This document shows positions 21,932-33,639 of a stretch of DNA of 64,000 bases, one piece after another (within the stretch, counting starts at the first letter, position 1; each line of letters opens with the position of its first letter). The position numbers were made by a program, and so were the translations under genes. The DNA comes from Vicia villosa. Taxonomy: Eukaryota; Streptophyta; Magnoliopsida; Fabales; Fabaceae. The stretch lies in assembly GCF_029867415.1 (NCBI RefSeq), contig NC_081184.1, positions 104,951,692 through 105,015,691 on the forward strand, in the 5' to 3' direction. The notes beneath the pieces were generated by a model, which was given only the letters and a program-made list of their open reading frames with translations, made no database searches and was not told the origin of the DNA.

Positions 21932-24900
21932 GTTGATCTCAAGGTTTATTTTGACTTCTTAATTTAAAAAAGTTTATATTAATTCTTTAACTCTTCAAAG
22001 TGTATCATGTTAGTCTTTTTCATTTAATTAGTAACGAAAAAAATTCAAAAATCAATTATTAAATTTATCGCTAATTAGAGAAAATAATTAACATGATAAA
22101 TTTTAAAGACTTAAAAAGACCATTATAAACATTTTGTAAGTTAAGAGATTAAAATGAACCCCAAAAATAATATACTTAACTACAAATGATATTAAACATA
22201 AACATTACTATATATTATCCACCAATTAGTATCTCAATTTTAATTAAGGATGACAATGAATACCTATGAACAGGAGTACTAGTCCTCCGATACTCATCAC
22301 GTTGAATAATACGATACCTGTTAAATCAAAACATTGAAAATGACTATAGAAACTTGAAGTTCACATCGTGCCTCTTATTTTTGACCAGGACAACTATTTT
22401 GGATTGGCTAAAATAATTTCACATTATTTGAGAATCGAGAATAATAGTAATTTATATATAACACTGTCACACCTCTACCCAATAAGACACATTTTTTAAT
22501 GAATAAAACCGTGAAAGTCCTCACACCTAAAACAGACAATACCTTGTAACCACGGTGATTCAAACTTGCGGTCAACCAAATCATCAATTATTAATCATGT
22601 AAAACTGTACTTACTAAAATTTAATAAGAAAAAAAGAATATGATATATATTATTGATATAATAATATTCCACCGCTACCTATTCTGTACGAGATGGATCT
22701 GCGTACTGTGACTCAAATCATTTTAGACTGACCTTAATTACAATTTTGATCTTATACTTAACCTCATTCACAAAATTAATCATCTTATTTAAATTCAAAT
22801 AATTTTAATCTTTTTCTCACTTTTTGCACTAAAAAGTTGATGACATGCCTATTTTTTGAATGACGCGTTACCTATATTTTAATCCTTAAGATTTCACAAT
22901 TTTTTAATCTTATTTCTCATGTTTTACATTGAAAATTGTTGACACAAAAAATGTATATATTAGGATAACATTAACTTAAACTTTTATTTTTAAAGCTCCA
23001 CAATTTTTTTGTATGTTATGATTTGTCACGTTTAAGAAATATTTCGATCAACCTAAACTTTGTTAACCACCGCATGTAGAGATATTATTTATTTTGGATG
23101 GAAGAATTCATTAGAGTTTTGTCCTTTAAAAAAATGTCTCGTTGAACCGATGAATAGAAGTGTTGTATATAAATTATTCTGAATTTTAATTTTCAAATAA
23201 TGTAAAATTATTTTGGTGTGTACTAGAACAACAAGTGACACATCACTAAAAAAATAGATACATCATCAATTTTAAATTAAAAATATAAAAAGAAAAGTCA
23301 AAATGATTAAATTTAAAATAGAGAGAATGATTTTATAAATGAGCTAAAATATCACAACTAAAATCTAATTAAGTCTTAATATTATTTACCTTTTCTTGTA
23401 CAATAAAGGGCAATTTGTTTTAACTTTAAAAAAATAATTTTTTTTTGGTATTTTCAAAAATATTTTTTTTAAAATATTAATTTTTAATTCATATTTTAAA
23501 AATTAAAAGACTAATTTTGTCATCAAGTAACTTAAATATACATTATTGAAGATTAAAACATAGTAAAAATCATAAATTTTTTAAAAAAGTATTTCAAAAA
23601 TTAATTTTATGAAAAGCTATTTAAAACAGTTTCAAATTTATGTATTTTATTTATTTATTTTGATATTCAAATAAATTATGGTAAAATGATGAAATAATTA
23701 AAATAATATTTTTTAAAAAATTATTCAACCCAATTTTACATTTAAAAAATTTTGTTAAAATTTCTTTATTGATCTTTTTAAATAAAAATGTGTTACATAA
23801 TAAAATTATTTAAAAAAAACTGAAACAAACAAACCCTAAATACACTTTCTTTTGATTTTAATATAAATTTTTTTGACCGAATTCATTATGATTTTCTCTT
23901 ATACTTAAAATTGAATAGGGTATAAGTATTTTGGACAGAGTAGAATTATTACTTAAAATTGGATAATGCTATTTGATAAAATATTATATAAGCAATAATA
24001 ATAAAGTATTCAAACCAATTTTTGAGATAAAAAAATATAACATATAATACTAAATAAATATTTATGTCATTGTGAGTAAGTAAAAGGTCTTCTAACCGAT
24101 CAATGATGTGCAATCTTATAAAGTTTTATATAAGAACAATTTCTTTGTTTTATAATTTCTTTAAAAATGAGAATATTTTTATAATAAATGAGAATATTCT
24201 TTGTTTTATAAATATTTATTTCTTTAAATTAATATGTCATTATGTTATGATAGTTCATAAATATTTAAATAATAATACTTTTTCTCTATTATGAAATAAA
24301 GTAAACTAATATAAAAAATCAAATGTATTTAATTTAAAATGTAGATAAAAACATTTGACTTTTTATATTCTTTTATTCACCCTTTTTATTTTATAATAAT
24401 TGTTGTATCTGAATGTGTAATACACATTAAAAATAAATAATTTAAAGAAAAAAATTATATCTTTATCAATTTATCTATATTACTATTGACGTACTATCAT
24501 AATAATAAATGTAAAATACAATTAACAACTTCAAAATTATGTAAATTATGTTAAATAGAAAACAAACTAAAATAATTAAATAAATTAAATAATAATACTT
24601 TTTCTTCGTGAGAAATAAATTAAATCAATATAAAAAATCAAATGTATTTAATTTAAAATCTAGATAAAAACATTTGACTTTTTAGATTATTTTATTCACC
24701 CATTTTATTTTAAAGTAATTGTGGTATTTGATTGTGTAATACATAATAAAAATAAAATTTTAAAGATTTTTTAAATTATTTTTATCAATTGATATTTATT
24801 TATTGTTGATGTACCATCATTATGATAAATGCAAATTTAAAATAAAAAGTTCAAAATTATATTGATTGGAGAATATATGATATATCTAAAAAAAGTCAAA

Positions 24901-25000
24901 TAAATTTTATTTTTCCCATGAACATCTGACTAGAAAATTTAAATAAATAAAATAATTTTTATGTACACAAATTTAAAAAATAATTAAAATAAAATTCTTT
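21932..25000. other. AT-rich intergenic region, no gene seen
   Basis: Three kilobases of very A/T-rich DNA between the CACTA element and the NOT4-like gene. It has no credible reading frame, RNA gene or LTR end. The one clear structure is a diverged tandem duplication at 24261-24870. Confidence 0.6.
24261..24870. repeat. Diverged tandem duplication, period about 320 bp
   Basis: AATAATACTTTTTCT at 24271 recurs at 24591. Both copies continue with AAAAAATCAAATGTATTTAA, TAGATAAAAACATTTGACTT and a stretch ending near TTCAAAATTAT. Many substitutions separate them, so the duplication is old. Confidence 0.75.
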
Positions 25001-25057
25001 AAGGATTGCCAATTTTACTTTGCTAAAAAAGCACATCCGTAGGATCGAACTTAAAGC

Positions 25058-25063
25058 CACGTG
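25058..25063. promoter_or_regulatory. G-box CACGTG upstream of the NOT4-like gene
   Basis: A CACGTG core (context GCCACGTGTC) lies about 1.25 kb before the start codon and roughly 250-400 bases before the likely transcript start. A second ACGT core (TACGTG) follows at about 25101. Such sites bind bZIP and bHLH factors; use here is unproven. Confidence 0.4.
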
Positions 25064-25378
25064 TCAAACATCTGAAGCACCACATGCATTAGACCAATGC
25101 GTACGTGTAATTCAGAGAACTAAAACACTAGCCAGAACCTGTTGGGTTGCTCGACAAAGCAGAAGGGAGAGAGAGTTAGAAAATCAGAATAAAAAAAGTT
25201 ACCGGGGTATTTTTGTAATTAACCAAACATTCGAGGCTATTTACTAAATTCTCCTTTGCATAAAAAAAAGAGGGAGAAAAGAAAAGATCCAAAACCCGAA
25301 AACACCATCATCCAAACAGCACCCTCTCTCTCTTTTAAAAGCCACCCTGTGATTTTTCTCTGCCCTTCTTTACCCCTC

Positions 25379-25380
<2 letters not shown>

Positions 25381-25458
<78 letters not shown>
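25381..25458 (+). repeat. (CT)39 microsatellite in the probable 5' leader
   Basis: An uninterrupted run of 39 CT units, flanked by more CT-rich sequence (CCCTCTCTCTCTTTT upstream). It lies 850 bases before the start codon in what looks like the non-coding first exon of the NOT4-like gene, whose leader is then spliced to an acceptor at 26289/26290. The first-exon donor could not be fixed; GTTAGT at 25526 is one candidate. The open frame reading Leu-Ser repeats here is an artefact. Confidence 0.9.
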
Positions 25459-25462
<4 letters not shown>

Positions 25463-26307
25463 GTTATCGTGCGCTTCTCTCCTCAAACAATCTCCTCCTC
25501 ACAGTTTCGTCTCGATCTCAACACTGTTAGTCTTCGACTCTCAATTTCTAACCCTAATTTGATTCTTTTCTTCTTCGATCCCTAATTTGATTCCGAATTT
25601 ATTATGCTTTTTCACGTCATCGATTTTATTTTCCGCTTAATCCCTAGAGATTTCTGTCCTGTTATTTATTTATTCTTGCGTAATCGGTTTTGATTCTATT
25701 GTTCTATTGTCAATTGTTTTGATTATTTGAGATATATTTTTGATTCTGATTTGTTGTTTAGTTGATATGTGGTGCCTTAGGTTCGCCGTATTTGAATGTA
25801 TATTTCAATTTTTTGTAATAGATTTGATGTTTTTGTTTACCAATCAAATGTTGCTAGAGTTGGAAGACTGTTATTGAGTTTGAGTTTTATCTGGAGTTTT
25901 GATCGAAATTTAGCTTCTGCTGCTGATGATACTGTAATGATTGTTATAATTATATTTAAGATCGAAATTTACCTTTTTTTACTGCATCATTTTTCCTCGG
26001 ATATTGCTCATTGTATCAGTATCCATGAAGTTGATGCTAAACAATTTAAAGAGAATTTGAATTTTATTGTGAATTTGCTGTATGAGTGGCGGGTTTCACA
26101 GTTTAATCTGTGGTTTGGTTTTGTTTTATTTTTATCAAACATGATTTTTAGGGAAGAATAGTTTATTGAATTAATAATTGACTTTGTGACTTTTCTCCAA
26201 TTTTTAAGGTGATTCAGGCGGAAGTCTATGATGCATATTGTGTATGATTAGTGTAAATGTTTTTGACATGTGTTTTGTGGTATTCCCAGTTTTTGTTAAC
26301 GGAAATC

Positions 26308-29300
26308 ATGAGTGATGAAGGAGAAAGGACTTGTCCTCTCTGCGCCGAAGAGATGGATTTGACGGATCAGCAGTTGAAACCTTGTCGATGTGGTTATGAG
26401 GTTTGGTTTGATTCTATTTATGTGGAGTAGCTAATTATTTGGAGGTTTTAGTATAATTTGTAGTTGAAAAAAGTTTTTTTAGGTTGTATAATGCTAATGT
26501 TAATATTCAAGTGTCACTTGTTCTTTGGTTCATAAATTTTCTTTTATTGAATATTGATCCTTTTAACTGTTGTCAAGGTTTATTTTGATTTCGTTTCATG
26601 ATAGTCATGTAGGTGCTGTTGTTGATGTTTTGTTTGTCTTTATCTGATTCATTATGATGAATTTCAGTTTCACATCCACTTGATTGCAGATCTGTGTATG
26701 GTGTTGGCACCACATAATGGACATGGCCGAGAAGGATGATACTGATGGGCGATGCCCTGCTTGTCGTTCTCCTTATGACAAGGAAAAGATTGTTGGGACG
26801 GCGTCAAAGTGTGAAAGGTCATTCCGTTAACAGTACATTTATATAGGATTGGAAATGTATTAAAATTGCTAAAACTTTTATGTTTGAGTGCTATGAAAGC
26901 AAAATATAAATTTTTGTTCGTTTTATTTGTTAGATTTCTTTAAGGTATTTATACGAAGGCCAATGTAGACTGTTTAAATCAACATAGACATTTTCATAGT
27001 GTATTTCTCTTAACGTGTGTCAATATATGTGTATGTATATATATGCTGTAGATTGCTGAATGAAATTAATATGGAGAAAAAGGTGAAGAATCAAAAATCA
27101 AAATCAAAATCTGCTGATGGACGGAAGCAGCTCAGTAGTGTGCGAGTGATTCAGCGAAACCTTGTTTACATAGTTGGATTGCCTCTGGATCTGGCAGATG
27201 AAGATGTAATTTTTTTACCTTCTCTGCTCTTGGATTATGTGAATGTTTCTGTTTTACCTCTTTTTCTCGTTGAATTTTTCGCTTTGTCTTCCTTATAGAA
27301 TCTTTAATCATATGATCATTTTTGCAGCTTCTCCAGAAGCGAGAGTATTTTGGTCAGTATGGGAAGGTCTTAAAAGTGTCAATGTCACGGACGGCAGCTG
27401 GTGTCATTCAACAGTTTCCTAATGATACTTGCAGTGTGTAAGCACATTGTCTTTGCTGCAGTGCTATTTCAGTTTGTTTGACTATCATTGTGTAATACAT
27501 TTAATATCAATGATACAGTTTCTAATCAAGGTTTTATCTCAGATATATTACTTATTTAAAGGAAGAGGAAGCAATTCGGTGTATTCAAAATGTACATGGA
27601 TTTGTTTTGGAGGGTAAACCTTTAAGGTAAAAATAGCTACTTTTTTTGACATGTCTTGCTCATTTTCCTAGTCTTGCTTATTAATTCTTTTGTCGTTTTT
27701 GGCTTGTACTCATTTTCAGGGCTTGTTTTGGAACCACAAAATATTGTCATGCATGGCTCCGAAATTCGGTATGGAAATTAGTAGGTCTTTAGAGATTTTT
27801 AAACTGTGCCTTAACTGGTTATGCTTTTAACTGAGTAGTAATCTCTCCATGATCAGCCTTGCATCAACCCTGATTGTCTATATCTGCACGAGGTTGGCTC
27901 TCAAGAAGATAGCTTTACAAAAGATGAAATAATATCAGCTTACACTAGGTAATATTCTTATAATTTTGTTACGAGCCTTGCTATGATTCAGTTATGTAAA
28001 ATCCTTCTTGCTGAAAATAGGTGTTTTTGATGGTTTCAATTAAGCTGTTAATCTAAATAATGCATTGGGATGAGAAACCTGTGTTCTGAGTTTTGATGAG
28101 ATCACTACACATAATCAAATCGTGTTCTAATCCGTGTTTCAGATTATGCTTTCTGATTTGCATGTTATTATTGCTTGAACTGAATGTAGTGCCAAATAAA
28201 TACTCTAATTTTCTTGTTATTTTGAAGAAGTAGAGTTCAACAAATCACTGGTGCCACAACTAATATGCAACGCCGGTCGGGGAATGTATTACCTCCTCCT
28301 CTGGATGATTGCACAGATTATTCGACAGAAAGGCCCATTATTAATAGTGCTCCAACTGTAAGTCTTTTTTGCATGTTCCTACAGTCCCTCGAGTTTTTGC
28401 TTTAATTTTCTTGTTTTGATTGAGGGCTCATTTGAAATTTGATCTTTAATTGCTATTCTTCAAGCATAATGTTTTTTTTTTGCCTTTGTCAGCTGTGAAT
28501 ACAAAGAAACTGACATTTTATTTTAATTATGGAGCAGAACTCTGTCTACACAGTGCGAAATTCGCCTCCAAATGGAATCAATGGGAAACATGTACCTCTT
28601 CCCACTAGTACTGCATGGTACGCATCATTATAATTTTGTATTTTACCTTGAATGTTAAACTTATCTGAAGAAAGTTATGGTTCCAATGTTTATGTGTGCC
28701 AGGGGTACACAGGCTACAAGTTGTCAGCCCCCTGTTGGAGGTCTATCGCACCCATCTGTTTTGTCCAAGCCAAAGCCTGATACAGTTAACAGCACACTTG
28801 CCTTTTCTACTGCCGTTACGGGAACAATTCAGGCTTCTGCAGCACAGGGTGATGGTTCAAGAAGGCCGCCATCAAGTGATGGGAGTCATAATACATTACC
28901 TAGGGTGAAAAGTGAATTGCCAAAACCTAGTAAACAATATAATAGCTTGGACAGTCTTACCAGTGCAGGTGAAAAAATTTCAGCTTGTGCTGTTTCTCCT
29001 GCACCTGTCAATTTGAAGAGTGAGCTGTCTTCTCGACCATTATCACGAGATAATGGTAGAGGCAATTGTACTATAACAAACACATTAAATTCTACTAACA
29101 TTACTGGACATTCTTTTAACTCTGGTCCTGAGGAAGCAGTGCCTGCTACCAATGAAGTGATTCGGAATTTGTCCAGTGAGTTCTCCTCAATTAACATTGG
29201 TAGAAGTTCCTCAATTGAAAACTGTGGTATAACCAAACCTAGTAACCGGCCAACTGATGATGTCATGACTAAATCTCCTCAAATTCAAGAAGGATCACAA

Positions 29301-32300
29301 TATGATGTTGATAGATTTAAAGACCCAATAACAACAAATGTGGTTGGTAAAACTTCCTCATCAGATAGTGGGATTTTTAGTCCAAAGGAACAATGTGGAG
29401 GGATATTGAACTCTCAATCTCAAGTAGTATCAGATACAGCTGATATCGAAGATGATGTAGCATCTTTTGATAATCAAAGACTCAAGGATCCAGAAGTTTG
29501 TCGTTCTTATTTGCCTAAGGCAACAAATTTCCTTAATGTATCAAAACTTTCTAGCCCTTGTATGCCATATGGCGAACCTTGTACTGCTGGAAATGCTGGT
29601 TCTCTATCTTCTGAAGATAGAGTTCGGGAGGAATCTAATTTACATTCGTCTAGCATGTTATGTAATGGCTATCCTGAGAAATTGATCCGCGGAACCTCTA
29701 ACGGCTTTCTTCATGATGAAAGAAACAGGCAAAGCATTGGACGGTTGGTTGGTGATGCCGTTGATACTGGGTGTGATGAGTCAATTGATAAGGGGGAAAG
29801 TAGTATAATCTCAAATATTCTGTCCATTGATTTTGATCCATGGGATGACTCCCTAGCATCACCCCATAATATAGTGAAGCTGTTGAGTGAAAATACTGAT
29901 AGCCAGCCCGCTCCTTTAAAAAAATCTAGTTCTTGGAAAGTTCAAAATAATAACCAGTCAAGATTCTCTTTTGCAAGACAGGAAGAATCTGAAATTCAAA
30001 CTTTTGATGTGCATCCGTCTTATGCTTTCAACCAGCAACAGTCTAAGAGCCACACACTCAATCAGAATCTGGCAGAAAGAGACTTTTATATGGAAAAGTT
30101 GGGCATTGCAAATGGCTTTCCTACCAGTAATTTTGAGGAAGCTGAAAATATAAGCAGTGCTCATTCAACTGCTTCTTCCAATAAGCTTTCTGGTGAGTGT
30201 TCCCAGCTTTCTTGACCTTGTTACAGAAGCTTTATTTATATATTATTGACATCTAACTAATTGCTTTTGTGCAGTGCCTGCCTAAGGATTGAGTAAAATC
30301 TTTAGAAATTTCTTCTGCGTTACATTGTTATAATTTTTTTCCAGATTTTGATTTTATATTATATTTACGCATTTAATTCATTGGTATTCTGCAAATTTTG
30401 AATTCCTGTTGCTGAATGTATTGGAATGTTTGTTATCTGAATATATTACAAATCCTTAGATAGTAATGAAGGGGAAGAGGTATTTACAAGCTTGTTAAAG
30501 TATGAAGAGGAAAGGTGGAAAGATGGAACATGGAAATGTTATTCCATATTTATTGAAGGTCATCAGTATTCTGACCGCAAACAGACTAAACACTAGAGAG
30601 GTTGATCTAAATTACTTAAACCTTGAAAAATTTCAGCATTTAAGGTGGAAAAGAAGTGTTGAAGCAAATGAATAATGCTAAGACTATTGGACTAGATAAT
30701 TTACATATTGAGGAATGGAAAAGGTTAGGAGAGAAAGGCAGAAGTCTCAAAGTTATAAGCTCTAAGAATATCCCAAATTGGGTGGATGATCTTTAAGAAT
30801 AAAGGCGAAACTTCAGAAATTATTGAGGAATCAATTTAGTCATACTAAGAAGTTTTGATAGTAGAGTAGAGAATAAAATGAGAAGCTCATCACTGAAATC
30901 AGTTTGATTTAATGCCATAGAGGTTGACATGCTAGCTATATGCATAATTCATGCTACAAAAGTTGATGTAGATTAGAGGATTTGTAGAACATGCACATGG
31001 GTTGCTTTATACATAATTCATGCTACATAAGTTGATGTAGATTAGAGGATTTGAAGAGACGTGCACATGGGTTATATTGTAGTAGGAAAGAAACGATAAT
31101 TACCTAAAGAAGTCTATTAAATGTTTTATTTAGCCTTTAGAGAAGAAAACTGTTTAGATTGCTTATGTACTAGCAATCAAGGATATGGTGTCACATAGTG
31201 TAAGAGAGAACTCAAGATGGAATTATAGAAGATTATTCCACAATAAGTCAATAACTATAGCAATCACACCAAAAGTTTTACATTTCAAGTACCTTGGGTC
31301 CATCAAAGAAAACAATGAAGGGATATACCAACCAGGATCCAAGTTGGGTGGATGAAATGATGCAATGACTTGAGTGTGATTTGTGATAAAAAATACGTCT
31401 ACTTTTAGGAAAACTATACCACTCCGTTGTATTGAACTGATCGCCGGGTAGTAAAATTCATCAGTGAAATGAACTTAGTGTTGCATAAATGAGAATGCCA
31501 ACAAACTGTAGCCTGGCTTGTGCTTTTTCCAAAATTTAAAATCAATCGCAAATCTTTAGAAGAATCTAGTTACGAACTAGTAAAAGGTTTTCTTTAGAAG
31601 TGAATTTATAAACTGATCTTGCTTCTGTATAAAATCGTTATATTGTTTACGTTGAAGAGCTTAAGTTAATGATCTGCTGAGTTACAGTTGCTCATGTATG
31701 TACTGTGTAATTAGATTGAATTGTGTGGTTATTTTGTAGTATTGAACTATTTTCCAATGTGTTAAATTAGCATAGTGACTGCAACTACTGAAGCGTTTGC
31801 CTGATTGATTCTGTTCAAGGTTTTAACACTGGTTAAACTGCTTTCTTCTGGCTACATGTTTGCCTTCCCTATATGTGTTGCCCCGTGTGTTATTTCATTT
31901 CCAGTTGTCTCAGTTCATCTGATGACCTTGATTTTGCTATGATTAACAGCTATTTCAAGAGCACAAGTTTCAGCTCCGCCAGGTTTTTCAATTCCAAGCA
32001 GGCTGCCGCCTCCTGGTTTTTCTTCACATGAGAGATCAGAGCAGACTTTTGACTCCCTATCTGGTTAGTTGTGGTTTCTCTTACAACTTTCACATGTTTT
32101 TCTTATGTTGGTCTAATACAACTGTTAAACTTTTGACAGGGAATTCCTTACTTGATCATTCTTCTTTTTTGAGAAATTCACATCAGACACACTCAGCTGG
32201 AAATATTGGTGGCACAGGCGACATTGAATTTATGGATCCAGCTATTTTGGCAGTTGTTGGCAAGGGGAGACTTCAAGGTGCGCAGAACAGCCAATCATTG

Positions 32301-32711
32301 GACATGCGTTCAAATTTCAATCCACAATTAAATAATTACTTCGACAATGAAGCCAGACTACAGTTCCTGATGCAAAGATCTCTCACTCAGCAGCAAAACA
32401 GGTTTCCTGAAATTGGGAATACTTATTCTCAACTTGGTGATTCATATGGTATTTCTTCTAGGTTAGATCAATCTCAAGTCAGTAACCTAGCCCCTTTCCC
32501 TCAGCTGTCTATGCAGCAGTCTACAAATGCAGTCTTTTCTAATGGCCAATGGAATGGGTGGAATGAGATGCAGAGTGGGAATGGTCTGGGGGTTGCCGAA
32601 CTTTTGAGGAACGAAAGACTTGGATTTAACAAGTTTTACCCAGGATTTGATGATTCAAAATATCGGATGCCAAATTCTGGGGATATCTACAACAGAACTT
32701 TTGGCATGTGA
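26308..32711 (+). CDS. NOT4: NOT4/CNOT4-like RING E3 ligase of the CCR4-NOT complex
   Basis: Twelve coding exons: 26308-26400, 26690-26817, 27052-27205, 27328-27437, 27543-27626, 27720-27768, 27857-27948, 28228-28357, 28538-28617, 28703-30192, 31950-32063, 32140-32711. They total 3096 bases (1031 codons plus stop); every intron is GT-AG and every phase joins. Domains: a C4C4 RING at residues 9-56 (Cys 9, 12, 26, 28, 33, 36, 53, 56), the all-cysteine type special to NOT4; a coiled Lys-rich linker; an RRM at about 109-195 (VYIVGL as RNP2); a C3H zinc finger (Cys199, Cys208, Cys213, His217); then about 800 disordered Ser/Asn/Gln-rich residues. In yeast and animals NOT4 ubiquitinates stalled-ribosome and other targets and partners UbcH5-type E2s. 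The ATG at 26308 begins the conserved MSDEGERTCPLC. Looks intact. Confidence 0.95.
30470..31450 (+). mobile_element. RTE-type LINE relic inside the NOT4-like intron
   Basis: Translated blocks resemble plant RTE-like LINE polymerases in order: VLKQMNNAKTIGLDNLHIEE with WKRLGEKG (about 30655-30740), a VENKMRSS-like piece (about 30860), and FKYLGSIKENNEGIYQPGS (about 31285-31340) followed by VICDK-like remains. The frame is full of stops and no ends or poly-A tail are clear. A 69-bp tandem repeat lies at 30943-31080. The element is in the same orientation as the gene and long dead. Confidence 0.65.
30943..31080. repeat. 69-bp tandem repeat, 2 copies, in the LINE relic
   Basis: CATAATTCATGCTAC at 30943 and 31012 begins two near-identical units sharing AGTTGATGTAGATTAGAGGA and TGCACATGGGTT. 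Confidence 0.8.
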
Positions 32712-33600
32712 CTATTTGGTTGCTATGATGTTGGGTGCCTGTCGGAAATGGTCAAAGGTCAAACCATGCAGAAATGGACAAACAATTTTCATTTGCGTAG
32801 CTGTGGACGGTGGAACTCACTCATGACTGGTATATTGTGCTACCAAATGATGATCCCAGGAAGTGTAATTTATGGCTGCAGTTGGTAATTAGTAAACTAC
32901 CAATATTTTCTTGGTTTAATTGGCTGATATGGCATTGCACATTTTGCATGCACATAAGAGTCCTAACCTACCCAGTGCCTAAACGAGAATGGAAAAACTG
33001 TTACATTTTAAAATTGTTTTTGTACTGGGTTTCATATCTTTGATATGTTGAAAAAAATGAAATTGCTGTTCCCTTTTCTTAAACCGTGCACTCATTTGCC
33101 CCTTTTTCCTTTGTAGTTCTGGATTTGCAGGTGAGCTGTTTAGGGGTTTTAAGATATCAACTGTCAATGCTAACATGATCAATTTTTAGCAGGTAGATCT
33201 AAGTTGAGTGTTTTCCTTCACAGTACAGAGCATGAACACTGTTTGGATTCAGAATCGATTTTATCAAACTCTGTAATTTTCTTCCAAGTATAACTATCAT
33301 TGTGGGATGCAGTATACAAACGGAGGTTTGGTCCTAATAGTTAAAAAGAAATTATTTTAACTTTGGATTAATAGATTAAATTGAGTACTTAACAAGAAAT
33401 GTGCATGTGATTATAAACACTGTTGCACACTTGGATGAACTAGTAGTTTTTTATTAGATGTGTTAGTTTTTCTTTTAATATCCGCATAACTTTGCATATC
33501 TACTGCAGTCTAATAATAAATGTGACAGCTGTTAATATAATCTCGGTGTTGAGAGTTGCTTTTAAGTGGCACCTTTTTGTTCTCAGTTTGGTAGCAAAAC
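32712..33600 (+). other. 3' flank of the NOT4-like gene
   Basis: Follows the TGA at 32709-32711. It is moderately A/T-rich, without protein-like frames or transposon ends, and should contain the 3' UTR, but I could not fix a polyadenylation site. Open frames at 32810-33043 and on the minus strand look like chance. Confidence 0.5.
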
Positions 33601-33639
33601 TTGTTTTGGTCAACTTGTAGGAGGCCTGCATTGGTGTGG

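Larger units (their letters stand above)
30193..31949 (+). other. Large tenth coding intron of the NOT4-like gene
   Basis: Donor TG/GTGAGT at 30193 and acceptor AACAG/CT at 31949 bound a 1757-base intron, by far the longest of the coding region. Much of it is a decayed LINE (listed separately). The joined reading frame passes from SNKLS to AISRAQVSAPPGF without loss. Confidence 0.85.

Noticed and set aside
25256..25585. 109-codon ORF with a Leu-Ser repeat
   Set aside because: It is the translation of the (CT)39 microsatellite and CT-rich leader.
28886..29266. Minus-strand 126-codon ORF opposite the NOT4-like exon
   Set aside because: Shadow of the long disordered coding exon on the plus strand.
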